DNA of 64,000 nt from Candidatus Altimarinota bacterium. GTDB taxonomy: Bacteria; Patescibacteriota; Gracilibacteria; UBA1369; UM-FILTER-53-11. The DNA is taken from NCBI GenBank assembly GCA_018061065.1, contig JAGOUV010000004.1, forward strand, positions 1 to 64,000, read 5' to 3'. Of this stretch, positions 44,721 to 53,604 are shown piece after piece (position 1 is the stretch's first letter; each line of letters begins with the position of its first letter). The notes beneath the pieces are model-generated. The model was not told the DNA's origin. It ran no database searches and saw only the letters and a program-made list of their open reading frames with translations. The translations under genes were made by a program, and so were the position numbers.

Positions 44721-46928
44721 TTAGATAAAGTGTTTTCCGTAGCTGCGTGTCGTAAGTCTGCTGTCCATGAGGTAGCAGGTTTTTTGTGGCGCGTGCGAGA
44801 GGCGAGCGAACTGCCAGAGTATGTGGCGCAGTTTCATGATGGCACGGGGGAGTGAATACTGATCGAACGCATTTTCACACAAGTTACTGCGGGCGCTCAC
44901 TACCGGATCAGATGGTGGGTCAAACGGTATTTTCTGAAATGCCATGGTGTTGATATGGCGGATGACATCGAGATGTTGGGGCAGGCTATGCGGAGTGAGG
45001 AACAGCACACTGTGGTCGGGATCGTGCAAAAAGAGCGTGGCAGTTTTTCCACTTCCGCCTGAGGTGCCGGCGGCGTAGAGGTGAACATCGCGAGATTCAC
45101 AAAAACTTTTTAAGGCACGGTAGTAGGCGGCGGCTGCTTTTTTTGAACTTACTATGAACAAGCAGCCGCCGCGCCGCTCTTCAATAATATCGGAAAAAAG
45201 CTCCATCGAACGTTTGAAGTAACCAAGCGCATTTGCCTCCGGAAAATCATCGAGCACTTTTATTTCAATATGGTCTCGAATATTACTGTTCTCATCAATA
45301 CGATGCCACGACTCATCCAGAATTCCCAGCCCATCGAGAAGCAATGTGTGATCATGAATAATAATGCGCGGCCATGTTGCGCTCGACTGTGTAAATGCGG
45401 TCTTTAGCGAGAGGGGAGATTTGTGAAATGATAATTCATCTGCAAAATGCTGAATATAGGCTATGTCGTTATCCTCCAGAGTAAAGGCTTTTTGGAGCTT
45501 ATTTCGAAATGCTTCATGCTCAATTCCCGTGACGGCATCTTCCACCGCTCGCCACTCTTTTGAATTACGAGTGTACTCATCTACCGGTACACACTCGGAG
45601 CCAAACGCATCATCTTGTGGTTTATTTCTTGTGTAGAAAATTCCCAGTAGACCCGTGAGTATGTCACCTTTTTCACCTAACTCAGCTTGTAATTGCGCAC
45701 CAGTAAATACGGTAGAAAGCGCCATCGTTCCGGTTTCTTCCAGACAGTGTGCATCGCTGATAATCAATGTCCGCTCATTGAGTGTAGAAAGATGTGTATG
45801 AACATTTTTCCACCAGCTGATGTGGTGCACAAAAATAATTTCACTTTCATCTGCACGCTTTACTTGTTGTTGCCAGAAAAAATCTTGCGCTTCGCTATCT
45901 GCTACTTTGTCAAAAAGCGCATATTCTCCGCGATCCAGTGACACCTCCTCGCGGTCGCCGGTGAGCGTTACCCCACTCCATATAATCATCTTCAATAAAA
46001 AGGGAACTTCAGTGAGTGGTAATTTTTCCTGACTCAAAAGTATCGCCAATTTTCTTGGTGCGAGATAGTAGCCTGGCTCTTTTAGATGTGCAATCGTTAA
46101 CCCGGCTGCCTGTGACTGTTCTTCAAGCCGCTCACGTGTGGAGCGATACGCATAGGCCACACACAGTGGCGTAGTGAGTTTGTTGAGCGGTGGATCCCCG
46201 GCAGAACTTACCAACATCCGATTGTGTAATGAGGTTAGTTCAAGTGTATCGTTAGACCAGTACGTCTGCCATTTTGATAGAGCAGCTTGGGGTGGCGGAA
46301 GATCTAGAGGGGAAAGAGGGGGGACTGCTAGATTTTCTCTGGCATACTCAAATACCACACCCGCTGGCCAGCTCGACTTGGCCAAGACCTCATTCAACTG
46401 TGTTCGTACTTTTTCCGGTAGCGCCTCAATTCGCTCAACCAAAAACATAAAAAAATCCACGGTTGTTTCCGTATCCGCCAATGCACGATGAGAGGTTCGC
46501 TGCACCGGCACATATTTCTTCATAAGCACTTCCAAGGAATATGACGCTTCTTTCACTAACAAAATGCGCGCCAAGTCCACCGTATCAATCAGTTGATTGT
46601 GTGTCAGCGCGAGCTGATTCGCCTTTAAAAATCCCACATCAAATTGAATGTTGTGTCCCACGATCGGCAGGTCTCCAATAAACGTAGCAAGCTCCTCTTT
46701 TATCTGACTAAAATCTGGTGCCGCCGCGACCTCCGTATCAGTAATTCCCGTCAGCTGTATAATCTCCTGAGGAATCTGTACATGGGGATTCGCCAGCGAG
46801 CTAAAACGATCGATTATTATTCCATTTTCCCACTTAACAACACCTATCTCTATAATGCGATCTTGATTACAATCAAACCCGGTCGACTCGATATCCAAAA
46901 AAATGAGTTGCATATTATTTAAAGTCAT
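44721..46928 (-). CDS. DnaQ-like exonuclease fused to a degenerate DinG-like helicase
   Basis: A 735-residue protein. Residues 1-180 are a DnaQ/DEDDh exonuclease: FLDIESTGFD (ExoI), VGHNIQFDVGFL (ExoII), HRALADTETT (ExoIII, with His and Asp). The rest follows DinG/XPD order: a DEAH-like LIISDAHCLEE near 392 and near the end PFDPPSDPVVSARSNLCENAFDQYSLPRAIMKLRH. The helicase key residues are missing: there is no Walker A where expected, the DEAH box reads SDAH, and motif VI, usually Q-x-x-G-R-x-I-R, reads ILWQFARLSH. I infer that the nuclease is the active part. Some Gram-positive DinG proteins are known to be nucleases that lost helicase function. ATG 46913 is an alternative start. Confidence 0.82.
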   Translation of the reverse strand: MTLNNMQLIFLDIESTGFDCNQDRIIEIGVVKWENGIIIDRFSSLANPHVQIPQEIIQLTGITDTEVAAAPDFSQIKEELATFIGDLPIVGHNIQFDVGFLKANQLALTHNQLIDTVDLARILLVKEASYSLEVLMKKYVPVQRTSHRALADTETTVDFFMFLVERIEALPEKVRTQLNEVLAKSSWPAGVVFEYARENLAVPPLSPLDLPPPQAALSKWQTYWSNDTLELTSLHNRMLVSSAGDPPLNKLTTPLCVAYAYRSTRERLEEQSQAAGLTIAHLKEPGYYLAPRKLAILLSQEKLPLTEVPFLLKMIIWSGVTLTGDREEVSLDRGEYALFDKVADSEAQDFFWQQQVKRADESEIIFVHHISWWKNVHTHLSTLNERTLIISDAHCLEETGTMALSTVFTGAQLQAELGEKGDILTGLLGIFYTRNKPQDDAFGSECVPVDEYTRNSKEWRAVEDAVTGIEHEAFRNKLQKAFTLEDNDIAYIQHFADELSFHKSPLSLKTAFTQSSATWPRIIIHDHTLLLDGLGILDESWHRIDENSNIRDHIEIKVLDDFPEANALGYFKRSMELFSDIIEERRGGCLFIVSSKKAAAAYYRALKSFCESRDVHLYAAGTSGGSGKTATLFLHDPDHSVLFLTPHSLPQHLDVIRHINTMAFQKIPFDPPSDPVVSARSNLCENAFDQYSLPRAIMKLRHILWQFARLSHAPQKTCYLMDSRLTTRSYGKHFI

Positions 46929-46973
46929 GGTAGCATAACCCCCTTTTATTTTGTACCTTTTAATACCCCGTTT

Positions 46974-47828
46974 ATGGTCAAAAAAATCTTGTTAAGTATG
47001 GCAGTCGTGTTTGGACTGGTGGGCGCTGTAATTGCGCTTCCGTCATCTGGTTATTATGTTCCGTATTTTACGGACGTTGCTCCAGACTACACTTATTTTA
47101 ATGAAATTAACTACGTGCGCCAGGCTGGTATTGCCATGGGATATACCGATGGTACCTTCCGCCCACGTCAAACTGTTTTGCGCTCAGAATTTGTGGCAAT
47201 GGTCGTAAAGGCTGTTGGTGCAAAACCTAGTGAAAATTTGTTCCGCGATTGTTATGAGGATGTTCACACTGAATGGTTTGCAAACGAAGTATGTTATGCA
47301 AAATCAGCAGGTTGGTTGGGCAGCATGAACGGGGATCGTTTTGGTCCTGGAATGGATACAAACTGGTACGATGCAAACACGATTATTACGAAAGCATTTG
47401 GTAGCTTCCCTGATTACACATCATTCCCAAGTGTCATTCAGCGTCAGGATGCAGCACGTATGATCTATTTGATGCGTGGCAATTCTCCAGTTAACAACAA
47501 TGTTATCGTTCCTCAGTATCAGCAGTATCCTCAATACCAGGAGCCAGTCATTGTTCCACCGGTATATGTACCTCCCGTAGTGCAGCCAGTTGTTCCAACT
47601 GCTCAGGACAACCGCGATGCATACAGCGCATACAATGCTTCACACAACTACTACATGACGGCATATAACCGTCCAAGTTACCCAGCAGCGGATTACTCAA
47701 CATATCCAGCAAACAACGGTGGTTACTATTATACGAACAACAATAACTACAACTACGGCACGAACTATACCTATGATTATGGTTATGGTTACGCCGCTTC
47801 AGTTCCTAACGGTTACGTAGCTTACTAA
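46974..47828 (+). CDS. S-layer-homology protein with Tyr/Asn-rich tail
   Basis: A 284-residue exported protein with an N-terminal signal peptide (1-22). An SLH motif (FTDVAPDYTYFNEINYVRQAGIAMGYTDGTFRPRQTVLRSEFVAMVVKAVG) is at about 36-85. A second, weaker SLH-like unit (about 88-165) contains a cysteine pair. After about residue 170 a Pro/Val/Tyr/Gln linker leads to a tail very rich in Tyr and Asn (YYYTNNNNYNYGTNYTYDYGYGY). SLH domains bind pyruvylated cell-wall polymers, so the protein is probably wall-attached with an exposed aromatic tail. A terminator follows. Confidence 0.82.
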   Translation: MVKKILLSMAVVFGLVGAVIALPSSGYYVPYFTDVAPDYTYFNEINYVRQAGIAMGYTDGTFRPRQTVLRSEFVAMVVKAVGAKPSENLFRDCYEDVHTEWFANEVCYAKSAGWLGSMNGDRFGPGMDTNWYDANTIITKAFGSFPDYTSFPSVIQRQDAARMIYLMRGNSPVNNNVIVPQYQQYPQYQEPVIVPPVYVPPVVQPVVPTAQDNRDAYSAYNASHNYYMTAYNRPSYPAADYSTYPANNGGYYYTNNNNYNYGTNYTYDYGYGYAASVPNGYVAY

Positions 47829-47840
47829 AAATAATACTGA

Positions 47841-47877
47841 GAGCTCATCCTCTTAAAAAGGGTGGGCTCTTTTTTTA
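47841..47877 (+). terminator. rho-independent terminator after the SLH gene
   Basis: GAGCTCATCC (47841-47850) pairs with GGGTGGGCTC (47860-47869), two G-U pairs, followed by seven T residues. It separates two convergent genes. Confidence 0.85.
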
Positions 47878-47883
47878 TGCAAT

Positions 47884-50142
47884 TCAGCCAATTTCACCCT
47901 TTTTTACCGCTGGGGTCTTTTGTTCAGTAAGTTCTATAGGAACGCCGTTATCAGGTACATAGACGTAAGGATTACCTCCACCAATAAAATCACCCTTTTC
48001 TTCACTGTCCCATACATCTCCTAACGTACTTCGTTCCGAATTGAGCCTCAAGACTTGTTTGAGAAAATCACTTCCAAGTGACTCATCAAAATTTGTATAT
48101 CCCACTTGGCCATATTCAGCAGAGCCTGCGCTTATAAAAGACGCAGCCTTTTTATCTTTCAGCTTGTCATATATGGAGCGAACAAAATTATGATTATAGC
48201 AAGAGGCAAGTATAACGATATCTTTTGATATTGCTTCTGCTCCAAACTTTTCACTTCGTTTTGCCCAGGCCTCTGCAAAGTCCTCATCACTGATACTCAA
48301 ATTTCCACCAGTGGTTATTTTTTCTCCCGATGGCAAAACTTCCTTTTTTGCAAGCCACAATGCATCTGGACTTCCATGGCCTCTAAAAATAAAGGTTGCT
48401 GGGGGTGGCATTTCTTGAATATTTATGAGTGCTGCGTCTCGAGCTTTCTTTAACTCTTCCGTAGTATTATTTTGTGCTACATCATGGTAGAAAGCCAATG
48501 CGCCATCATTTGATTGTTGCTCTTTTAGTCGATCAAGAAATTTTCTACGTCCAAAACGAGGTGTTTGTGAAAAGCCATTTCTAAACTGCTCATTGTGAGT
48601 AATAAGACAAATATTTCTCTTGTAAAAAAGAGGTATGTTGCCATATTTTTCTCTTTTTTCTGCTATATTTTTACACTCGTCTTCGACTGTCTTTGCATTG
48701 ATTTCTATATTTTTCTGAAACAAATTGCGTGCAACTAATACACTGAGGGCAATCTTAATTCTCATGCTGCTTATATATTCCCTGGGGATTAGCATTTGTA
48801 TCAATTTTATATCTCCAGGGCGTAATGATGGATCACTAATGAGTTGATTTGCATCAAAACCCGGATCACCCTGACCCTTGGCGACATCGATGATGTTCCC
48901 CTGAACTCTCTCATTCTCATCTATTTCTTTGATAATGTTAGTTGCCCAAGGTTCATCTTTTATTAAAGCCCTGCGCACCTTCATATTGTCAGGATGTTGT
49001 CTTGCAATATTTAGAATAGCGTCTTGAATTATAGATGTATCTAATTTATCACGTAGTTTTTTTGCAACTATATACCAACCATCAACCACAGCCTCTGAAT
49101 TGGGAAATAGTTTAAAAGCTTCATTCAATACATCCACGGCCCAAGGTTCATCTTTTATTAATTTGTACCGGTTGTTCATATTGTCAGGCAGCTGTTTTAC
49201 AATATTCAAAATAGCTTCTTTCAAAAAAGATACATCTAATGTGTCGCGTATTTCTTTTGGTAGTGAGTACCACTTATCAACCACGTCTTCTGAATAAGGC
49301 AGCTTTCTTAACGCTGTGGTAAGTACTTCCTTTCCCCTCTCTGCTGTTTTATAAAAAATTTTACATGATTGAAGAGTCTCTTCTGGTTGATGATTCGCTA
49401 AGTAATAGAGAATTCTGAATCTATTTTGTTCAGGCAGATTATTGCAAATGACACTCCAGTTCTTGAAAATGAAAGCTGCTTGTTTTGCATCTTCAGCATT
49501 CCATACAGCCTTTTCGAGTATGTCTTGAGGTTTTTCTACAAAATCTTTATACGAATCATAGCCTACTATCAAAACACGATATGCATCTTGGGTATTCTTT
49601 ATAGTCTCTACAGCTTGAATATAATAACTTTGTGCATCGGGTGTATTTTGCCACAGACGGCCTGCAAGTAAGAACATCTCTGGATCACTGGCCGCGAGAC
49701 GTTCGGCGAGAATATTTAGTGCCGCAGCTACCTTGGGCTCTTGCGTAAAATTCTTATCGTATTTTGCAAAGCGTATTAAATAAGGAAGACCATCCCGTGG
49801 ATCTTTATCACTCAGACGCATAGCGGCATTTCCTACCTCCTCTTCAAATTCTGGAACCGTGCTCAGAAGTGTATAATCTTTAAGCAGTAGATCATATTGA
49901 TCTGTTTCAACTATAGTTTTTAAAAATTCCCCGAGCTTCGCTTTTGTACTAGGTAAATTATCTTTGCATTTTTCGTATGCAATGGGATCAAAAACAGGCT
50001 CTTTTTTTGTAACTTCAGAAGTAGAGTTCGGCTGATTCAATCCATTCAATGCATGTTCAATGAGTGAATTTGGGTCGAAGATACTTTCCGCCAGTTTGCT
50101 GGTATCTTTCAGGTGCCCGATTTCTTGGCTTTCTTGCGCCAT
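47884..50142 (-). CDS. predicted clan CD (caspase/CHAT-like) protease with helical repeats
   Basis: A 752-residue cytoplasmic protein. Residues about 55-450 are helical repeats. Inside them a unit of 65 residues is duplicated (NEAFKLFPNSEAVVDGWYIVAKKLRDKLDTSII and the preceding LRKLPYSEDVVDKWYSLPKEIRDTLDVSFL). The C-terminal domain has a strand-His motif FIFRGHGSPDALWL (His589) and a strand-Cys motif DIVILASCYNHNFVRS (Cys648), the dyad layout of clan CD peptidases (caspase, CHAT, separase, gingipain). No signal peptide. Such domains with repeat regions often execute regulated cleavage or cell death, but a partner or substrate is not evident here. Confidence 0.7.
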   Translation of the reverse strand: MAQESQEIGHLKDTSKLAESIFDPNSLIEHALNGLNQPNSTSEVTKKEPVFDPIAYEKCKDNLPSTKAKLGEFLKTIVETDQYDLLLKDYTLLSTVPEFEEEVGNAAMRLSDKDPRDGLPYLIRFAKYDKNFTQEPKVAAALNILAERLAASDPEMFLLAGRLWQNTPDAQSYYIQAVETIKNTQDAYRVLIVGYDSYKDFVEKPQDILEKAVWNAEDAKQAAFIFKNWSVICNNLPEQNRFRILYYLANHQPEETLQSCKIFYKTAERGKEVLTTALRKLPYSEDVVDKWYSLPKEIRDTLDVSFLKEAILNIVKQLPDNMNNRYKLIKDEPWAVDVLNEAFKLFPNSEAVVDGWYIVAKKLRDKLDTSIIQDAILNIARQHPDNMKVRRALIKDEPWATNIIKEIDENERVQGNIIDVAKGQGDPGFDANQLISDPSLRPGDIKLIQMLIPREYISSMRIKIALSVLVARNLFQKNIEINAKTVEDECKNIAEKREKYGNIPLFYKRNICLITHNEQFRNGFSQTPRFGRRKFLDRLKEQQSNDGALAFYHDVAQNNTTEELKKARDAALINIQEMPPPATFIFRGHGSPDALWLAKKEVLPSGEKITTGGNLSISDEDFAEAWAKRSEKFGAEAISKDIVILASCYNHNFVRSIYDKLKDKKAASFISAGSAEYGQVGYTNFDESLGSDFLKQVLRLNSERSTLGDVWDSEEKGDFIGGGNPYVYVPDNGVPIELTEQKTPAVKKGEIG

Positions 50143-50209
50143 ATAAAACGATTATTGTATCCCTGTATTATACCGTTTTTCTGGCTAAGATACAATGTGC
50201 AACTACTTC

Positions 50210-51196
50210 TTAATAGTTGATCGTCAACAGTGCAATTTCCGGAGGAACAAATAATCGTGCGCGTGCGCCGGACTCACCAATACCGCTGGTGATAAATAAC
50301 TGCGTTTTTCCAAAATCGCTACTAAAAAGTCCACGGTCGTATTTTCGTGGAAGATGTTGAGGCAGGGGAGGAACCGGTCCAATAAACGGCAGTCGTACTT
50401 GGCCGCCATGAGTATGTCCCGCGAGCACGAGATCAATGCCATATTTTTGTGCGTAGGTGGCAGTGTCCGGGTTGTGCGCAAGTAAAATAGTAGGGTAGCG
50501 AGCAGTTGTTGAAGAGCCCACGGAACCAAGTGCACCACGAATGCTTGCACGTCCCGTTTGAATTTCGTCAGTGCCAATAAGTCGTAGTGAGCTGCCATTA
50601 TTTTCCAATACTACGCCTTGGTTTCGTAATACGTTCACGCCGAGTGAAACCAGCGAATCTCTCACCGAATTGGCCATATCGTTATTACTAAAATTACCTT
50701 CTGCATCAACGCCGTAATCGTGATTTCCCAATGTTCCATACACGCCCAGCTTTGCTTGCAAGTTTTTGAGTGGCTCTAGATATTTCGTTTCCGATGCCTG
50801 GAAACTAATAAAATCTCCATCCAACACAATTGCATCCGCATGAAGTGAATTTATTTTATCGACCGCCCGTTGCATAAATCTGTCCCGTTTGAACGGCCCC
50901 ACATGCGTATCAGAAATAAGTGCAATCGTAATAGTGTGCGTGGGTTTTTCAGTGAGATTAATGGTCTGGCGATTCACTAAAATAATCTGCGGCTCAATGT
51001 AACTTCCATAGAAAACCGTTAGCCACGCAATCACTGCCAACACGAGCGCACCTTTGTACCAGGGCTTACGTTTCTTGTTTGTGTGGCGGGCACGTCTGCT
51101 GATGAGCCGGTATATCACCAGCCCATCAAGCAGTAGAAACCCTATGATTATAATGTCGAAGATAATGTGCTCCAGACTCGATTCGTGTGGAAACAT
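50210..51196 (-). CDS. membrane-anchored metallophosphoesterase (YkuE/YaeI-like)
   Basis: A 328-residue protein with one hydrophobic N-terminal segment (about 10-30), a basic stretch and a second segment (about 45-65). Then follows a calcineurin-like phosphoesterase: ALISDTHVGPFKRD (metal ligands D-x-H), IVLDGDFIS (GD), YGTLGNHDYG (GNHD), and LAGHTHGGQVRLPFIGP (GHTH). It acts as a phosphodiesterase or phosphatase; family members cleave lipid or nucleotide phosphates, the substrate here unknown. The start directly abuts the stop of the upstream SLH gene, so they are cotranscribed. Confidence 0.9.
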   Translation of the reverse strand: MFPHESSLEHIIFDIIIIGFLLLDGLVIYRLISRRARHTNKKRKPWYKGALVLAVIAWLTVFYGSYIEPQIILVNRQTINLTEKPTHTITIALISDTHVGPFKRDRFMQRAVDKINSLHADAIVLDGDFISFQASETKYLEPLKNLQAKLGVYGTLGNHDYGVDAEGNFSNNDMANSVRDSLVSLGVNVLRNQGVVLENNGSSLRLIGTDEIQTGRASIRGALGSVGSSTTARYPTILLAHNPDTATYAQKYGIDLVLAGHTHGGQVRLPFIGPVPPLPQHLPRKYDRGLFSSDFGKTQLFITSGIGESGARARLFVPPEIALLTINY

Positions 51197-53548
51197 TTAG
51201 AAGCTTCCGTTAAACAAATCAAAAGTACCGCCGTTATCATTCTTCGCTTCACTGAACTCCAACTTCATCACGCGATGAATCAGTGTTGCCGCATCGGCGC
51301 GGAGTAAATGCCCCATTGGATCAAATGAGTTTTGGCTCTTTCCTTTAATAATTCCTTTTTGGTGTGCGATAACGATTGGCTCAGTGAACCATTGATCGCG
51401 CGCAACATCATCAAATGGTAAATCTGCTGAGCTGTTTTCATCTAGTTGAGAAAGTACTTTTGCAGCGCGAGATAAAATGACGACTGCCTCTGCGCGTGTG
51501 ATCGGATCAGATGGGCGGAAGTTGTAGTGACTTGTCGTTACGATGCCTGCGCGTGCAGCCTCGCTCAATGCAGGGGCAAACCAATCTGAACTTCGTACGT
51601 CATCAAAAGGTGAGTAAGAATTTTGAAGTAGGGGAGCTAGGGGAGCCTCACTTGAGTGGAGTGCAGCCATGACCATTGCTACAAATTCAGCGCGATTTAC
51701 TTCGCGTTCAGGATGAAATAATCCATCTCCGTAGCCATTTACGATGCCATTTTGCTTAAGTACAGAAACGCCCTCCGTGTAGTAAGCCGCACGTCCCACA
51801 TCTTGGAAAAAGCGTGTGTTCCCGCCGCCACACGGATCATTTCCCAACTTAATTTCTGCCTGATCGTCTGCGCCATCGTTATCACAATCCGCATCTTTTA
51901 CGTCAGTGCGATAGATGAATTGTTCATCGTAATCGTTTACCTTATCATTGTCAGAATCTTTTTTGCTCAGCTTTTCTGCAAATTCTGAGAAGGTCGGATA
52001 TGTTGCCGTATCAACTGTTACTTCAGCGTGTACGTTACTTGTGTTTGTTGTACCTGTCATAACCATTGAAAGATCTTTCCATGCATATATTTTATTTACC
52101 AATGCATGATATCCCTGTGTGAACTTAAGACTAAACATCGAAGCATCAATATCAAGCAATGCCCAGACGTTGCGCATATTCAAGTACATCAAGCCCATAA
52201 CTGGTCCCTTTATCTTTGAGGCAAAAGAAAGATAATCGCTCTGCTGAGCAAGTGACTGATTTGCAACAACACCATTAATCCACTGGTAGTTAGTAAAGAC
52301 AAAATAACCGGAGTCAGTAACGCCGAACATCAACGTCGTATTGAACTTGTAATTCAGCCAAGGAAATTTAAAGTGAATTTCCGTAAGGCCATTATTTACC
52401 GTACGAATATCGATAACGGGAACATTTTCATGGGAATCTTGTGACGGCAACTTTCCCAATTCTTTCGTCAGCTGTGTGGTGAGCGTCTTTGTAAACTCCT
52501 CTGCACTTGCACGATTAGAAGTCACATCGGCAACAAAGCTCACGTAAGGAAGAATTTGATCAGGTGTGTACTGAACTGCAAATGCATGGCCACGCGTCAT
52601 CGCATTGAGTAAGTTTGAGAAAGTAATTTTCGACTCTTTCTCGAGCTGTTTTAGCATCTTATCTACAGAGATCTCCGTTCCCATATATGTTTTCTTTGCC
52701 TGCTCGATATTCGCTTTCAAGTTAAATCCTTCATAGTACAAAATTGGCGCAAGGTTAGGGAAGTGCTGTGCCATAGAGGGAGTGAAATCACCGCCTGGAT
52801 TGAGGCTTAGATTTTGCTCAGCGATAAGCTTTGGATTTCCAATAACATGGGCATCCATAACATAACCCGTAGGTGTCTCATTCATGGTAATACCTTCGAG
52901 ATCGAGATACTCAAATTGTCCCAATTCGTTTTCTAAGCCCATTGTGCTGAAAATATCTTTCACTCCAATCATCATAAAGAGTGCGTACTGCTCTGGCAGT
53001 GCATCCTTTAATTGTTTGAATTCAGGATCACGGCCGAGCATTTTTCCTGCAGTGTCGATATTTTTATCGATAATATTCTGTAGAAAATCTAAATTTCCTG
53101 CGGCGACCAAATAATTGCCCACATATCCAATTGCTCCTAGATCATTTCTTTCTTCTTCCAAGTTCAAAATTGACGCACCTTTATAGTCAGTTGGCTCTGC
53201 GTTTGCGGTAAGACCAGTCCATTCTTCCGGCGTAATTTGAGTGATAACACTCATTTCATTTGCCTGTAACTCTGCCATTCCCAAATATATGCGGTTGCCA
53301 GCTTTTACTTTATTCGCAAACAATTTTGCGGTGGATTTACTAATACTTAATTCAGTGTCACTTTTTATAAGCCCATCCAGAAGCACCATGAGTGATGGGA
53401 TTTTAGTACGCAGGCTCTCCGAGAGTTGAAGTTCATAGAGCATGATCGTGTCATCAGCAAACAAGTCATAGGGATTCGTTACTGTGAGTGCTTGTGCAGG
53501 AGCGATCATCATTAATGAGATCGCAATAGATGCGAAGATCTTTTTCAT
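51197..53548 (-). CDS. exported DUF3352-like protein with thrombospondin type 3-like repeat and SLH domains
   Basis: A 783-residue protein. It has a signal peptide (1-20, ending AQA), a large N-terminal domain resembling DUF3352 (about 25-500), and a calcium-binding-like DSDNDKVNDYDEQF and DCDNDGADDQAEI segment (about 528-570) of the thrombospondin type 3 type. Three SLH repeats at about 580-783 follow (FFQDVGRAAYYTEGVSVLKQNGIVNGYGDGLFHPEREVNRAEFVAMVM and two more). It is probably attached to the cell wall polymer. Its promoter overlaps the carA stop codon. Confidence 0.85.
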   Translation of the reverse strand: MKKIFASIAISLMMIAPAQALTVTNPYDLFADDTIMLYELQLSESLRTKIPSLMVLLDGLIKSDTELSISKSTAKLFANKVKAGNRIYLGMAELQANEMSVITQITPEEWTGLTANAEPTDYKGASILNLEEERNDLGAIGYVGNYLVAAGNLDFLQNIIDKNIDTAGKMLGRDPEFKQLKDALPEQYALFMMIGVKDIFSTMGLENELGQFEYLDLEGITMNETPTGYVMDAHVIGNPKLIAEQNLSLNPGGDFTPSMAQHFPNLAPILYYEGFNLKANIEQAKKTYMGTEISVDKMLKQLEKESKITFSNLLNAMTRGHAFAVQYTPDQILPYVSFVADVTSNRASAEEFTKTLTTQLTKELGKLPSQDSHENVPVIDIRTVNNGLTEIHFKFPWLNYKFNTTLMFGVTDSGYFVFTNYQWINGVVANQSLAQQSDYLSFASKIKGPVMGLMYLNMRNVWALLDIDASMFSLKFTQGYHALVNKIYAWKDLSMVMTGTTNTSNVHAEVTVDTATYPTFSEFAEKLSKKDSDNDKVNDYDEQFIYRTDVKDADCDNDGADDQAEIKLGNDPCGGGNTRFFQDVGRAAYYTEGVSVLKQNGIVNGYGDGLFHPEREVNRAEFVAMVMAALHSSEAPLAPLLQNSYSPFDDVRSSDWFAPALSEAARAGIVTTSHYNFRPSDPITRAEAVVILSRAAKVLSQLDENSSADLPFDDVARDQWFTEPIVIAHQKGIIKGKSQNSFDPMGHLLRADAATLIHRVMKLEFSEAKNDNGGTFDLFNGSF

Positions 53549-53576
53549 AGGAAAATGGTTAATGGTTCAGGGGGCA

Positions 53577-53604
53577 ATTATAGCATTTTCACAAAATCAT
53601 CAAA
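53577..53604 (-). promoter_or_regulatory. promoter of the 51197-53548 gene
   Basis: Minus strand: -35 TTTGAT (53604-53599), 16-base spacer, extended -10 TGC-TATAAT (hexamer 53582-53577) overlapping the carA stop. The leader of about 22 bases has no Shine-Dalgarno sequence. Confidence 0.6.

Noticed and set aside
45030-45080. GGSGKT in the DnaQ-DinG protein as a possible Walker A
   Set aside because: It lies about 230 residues after the DEAH-like box, in the second helicase half, and does not fit G-x4-GK-T. The order is wrong for a helicase P-loop.
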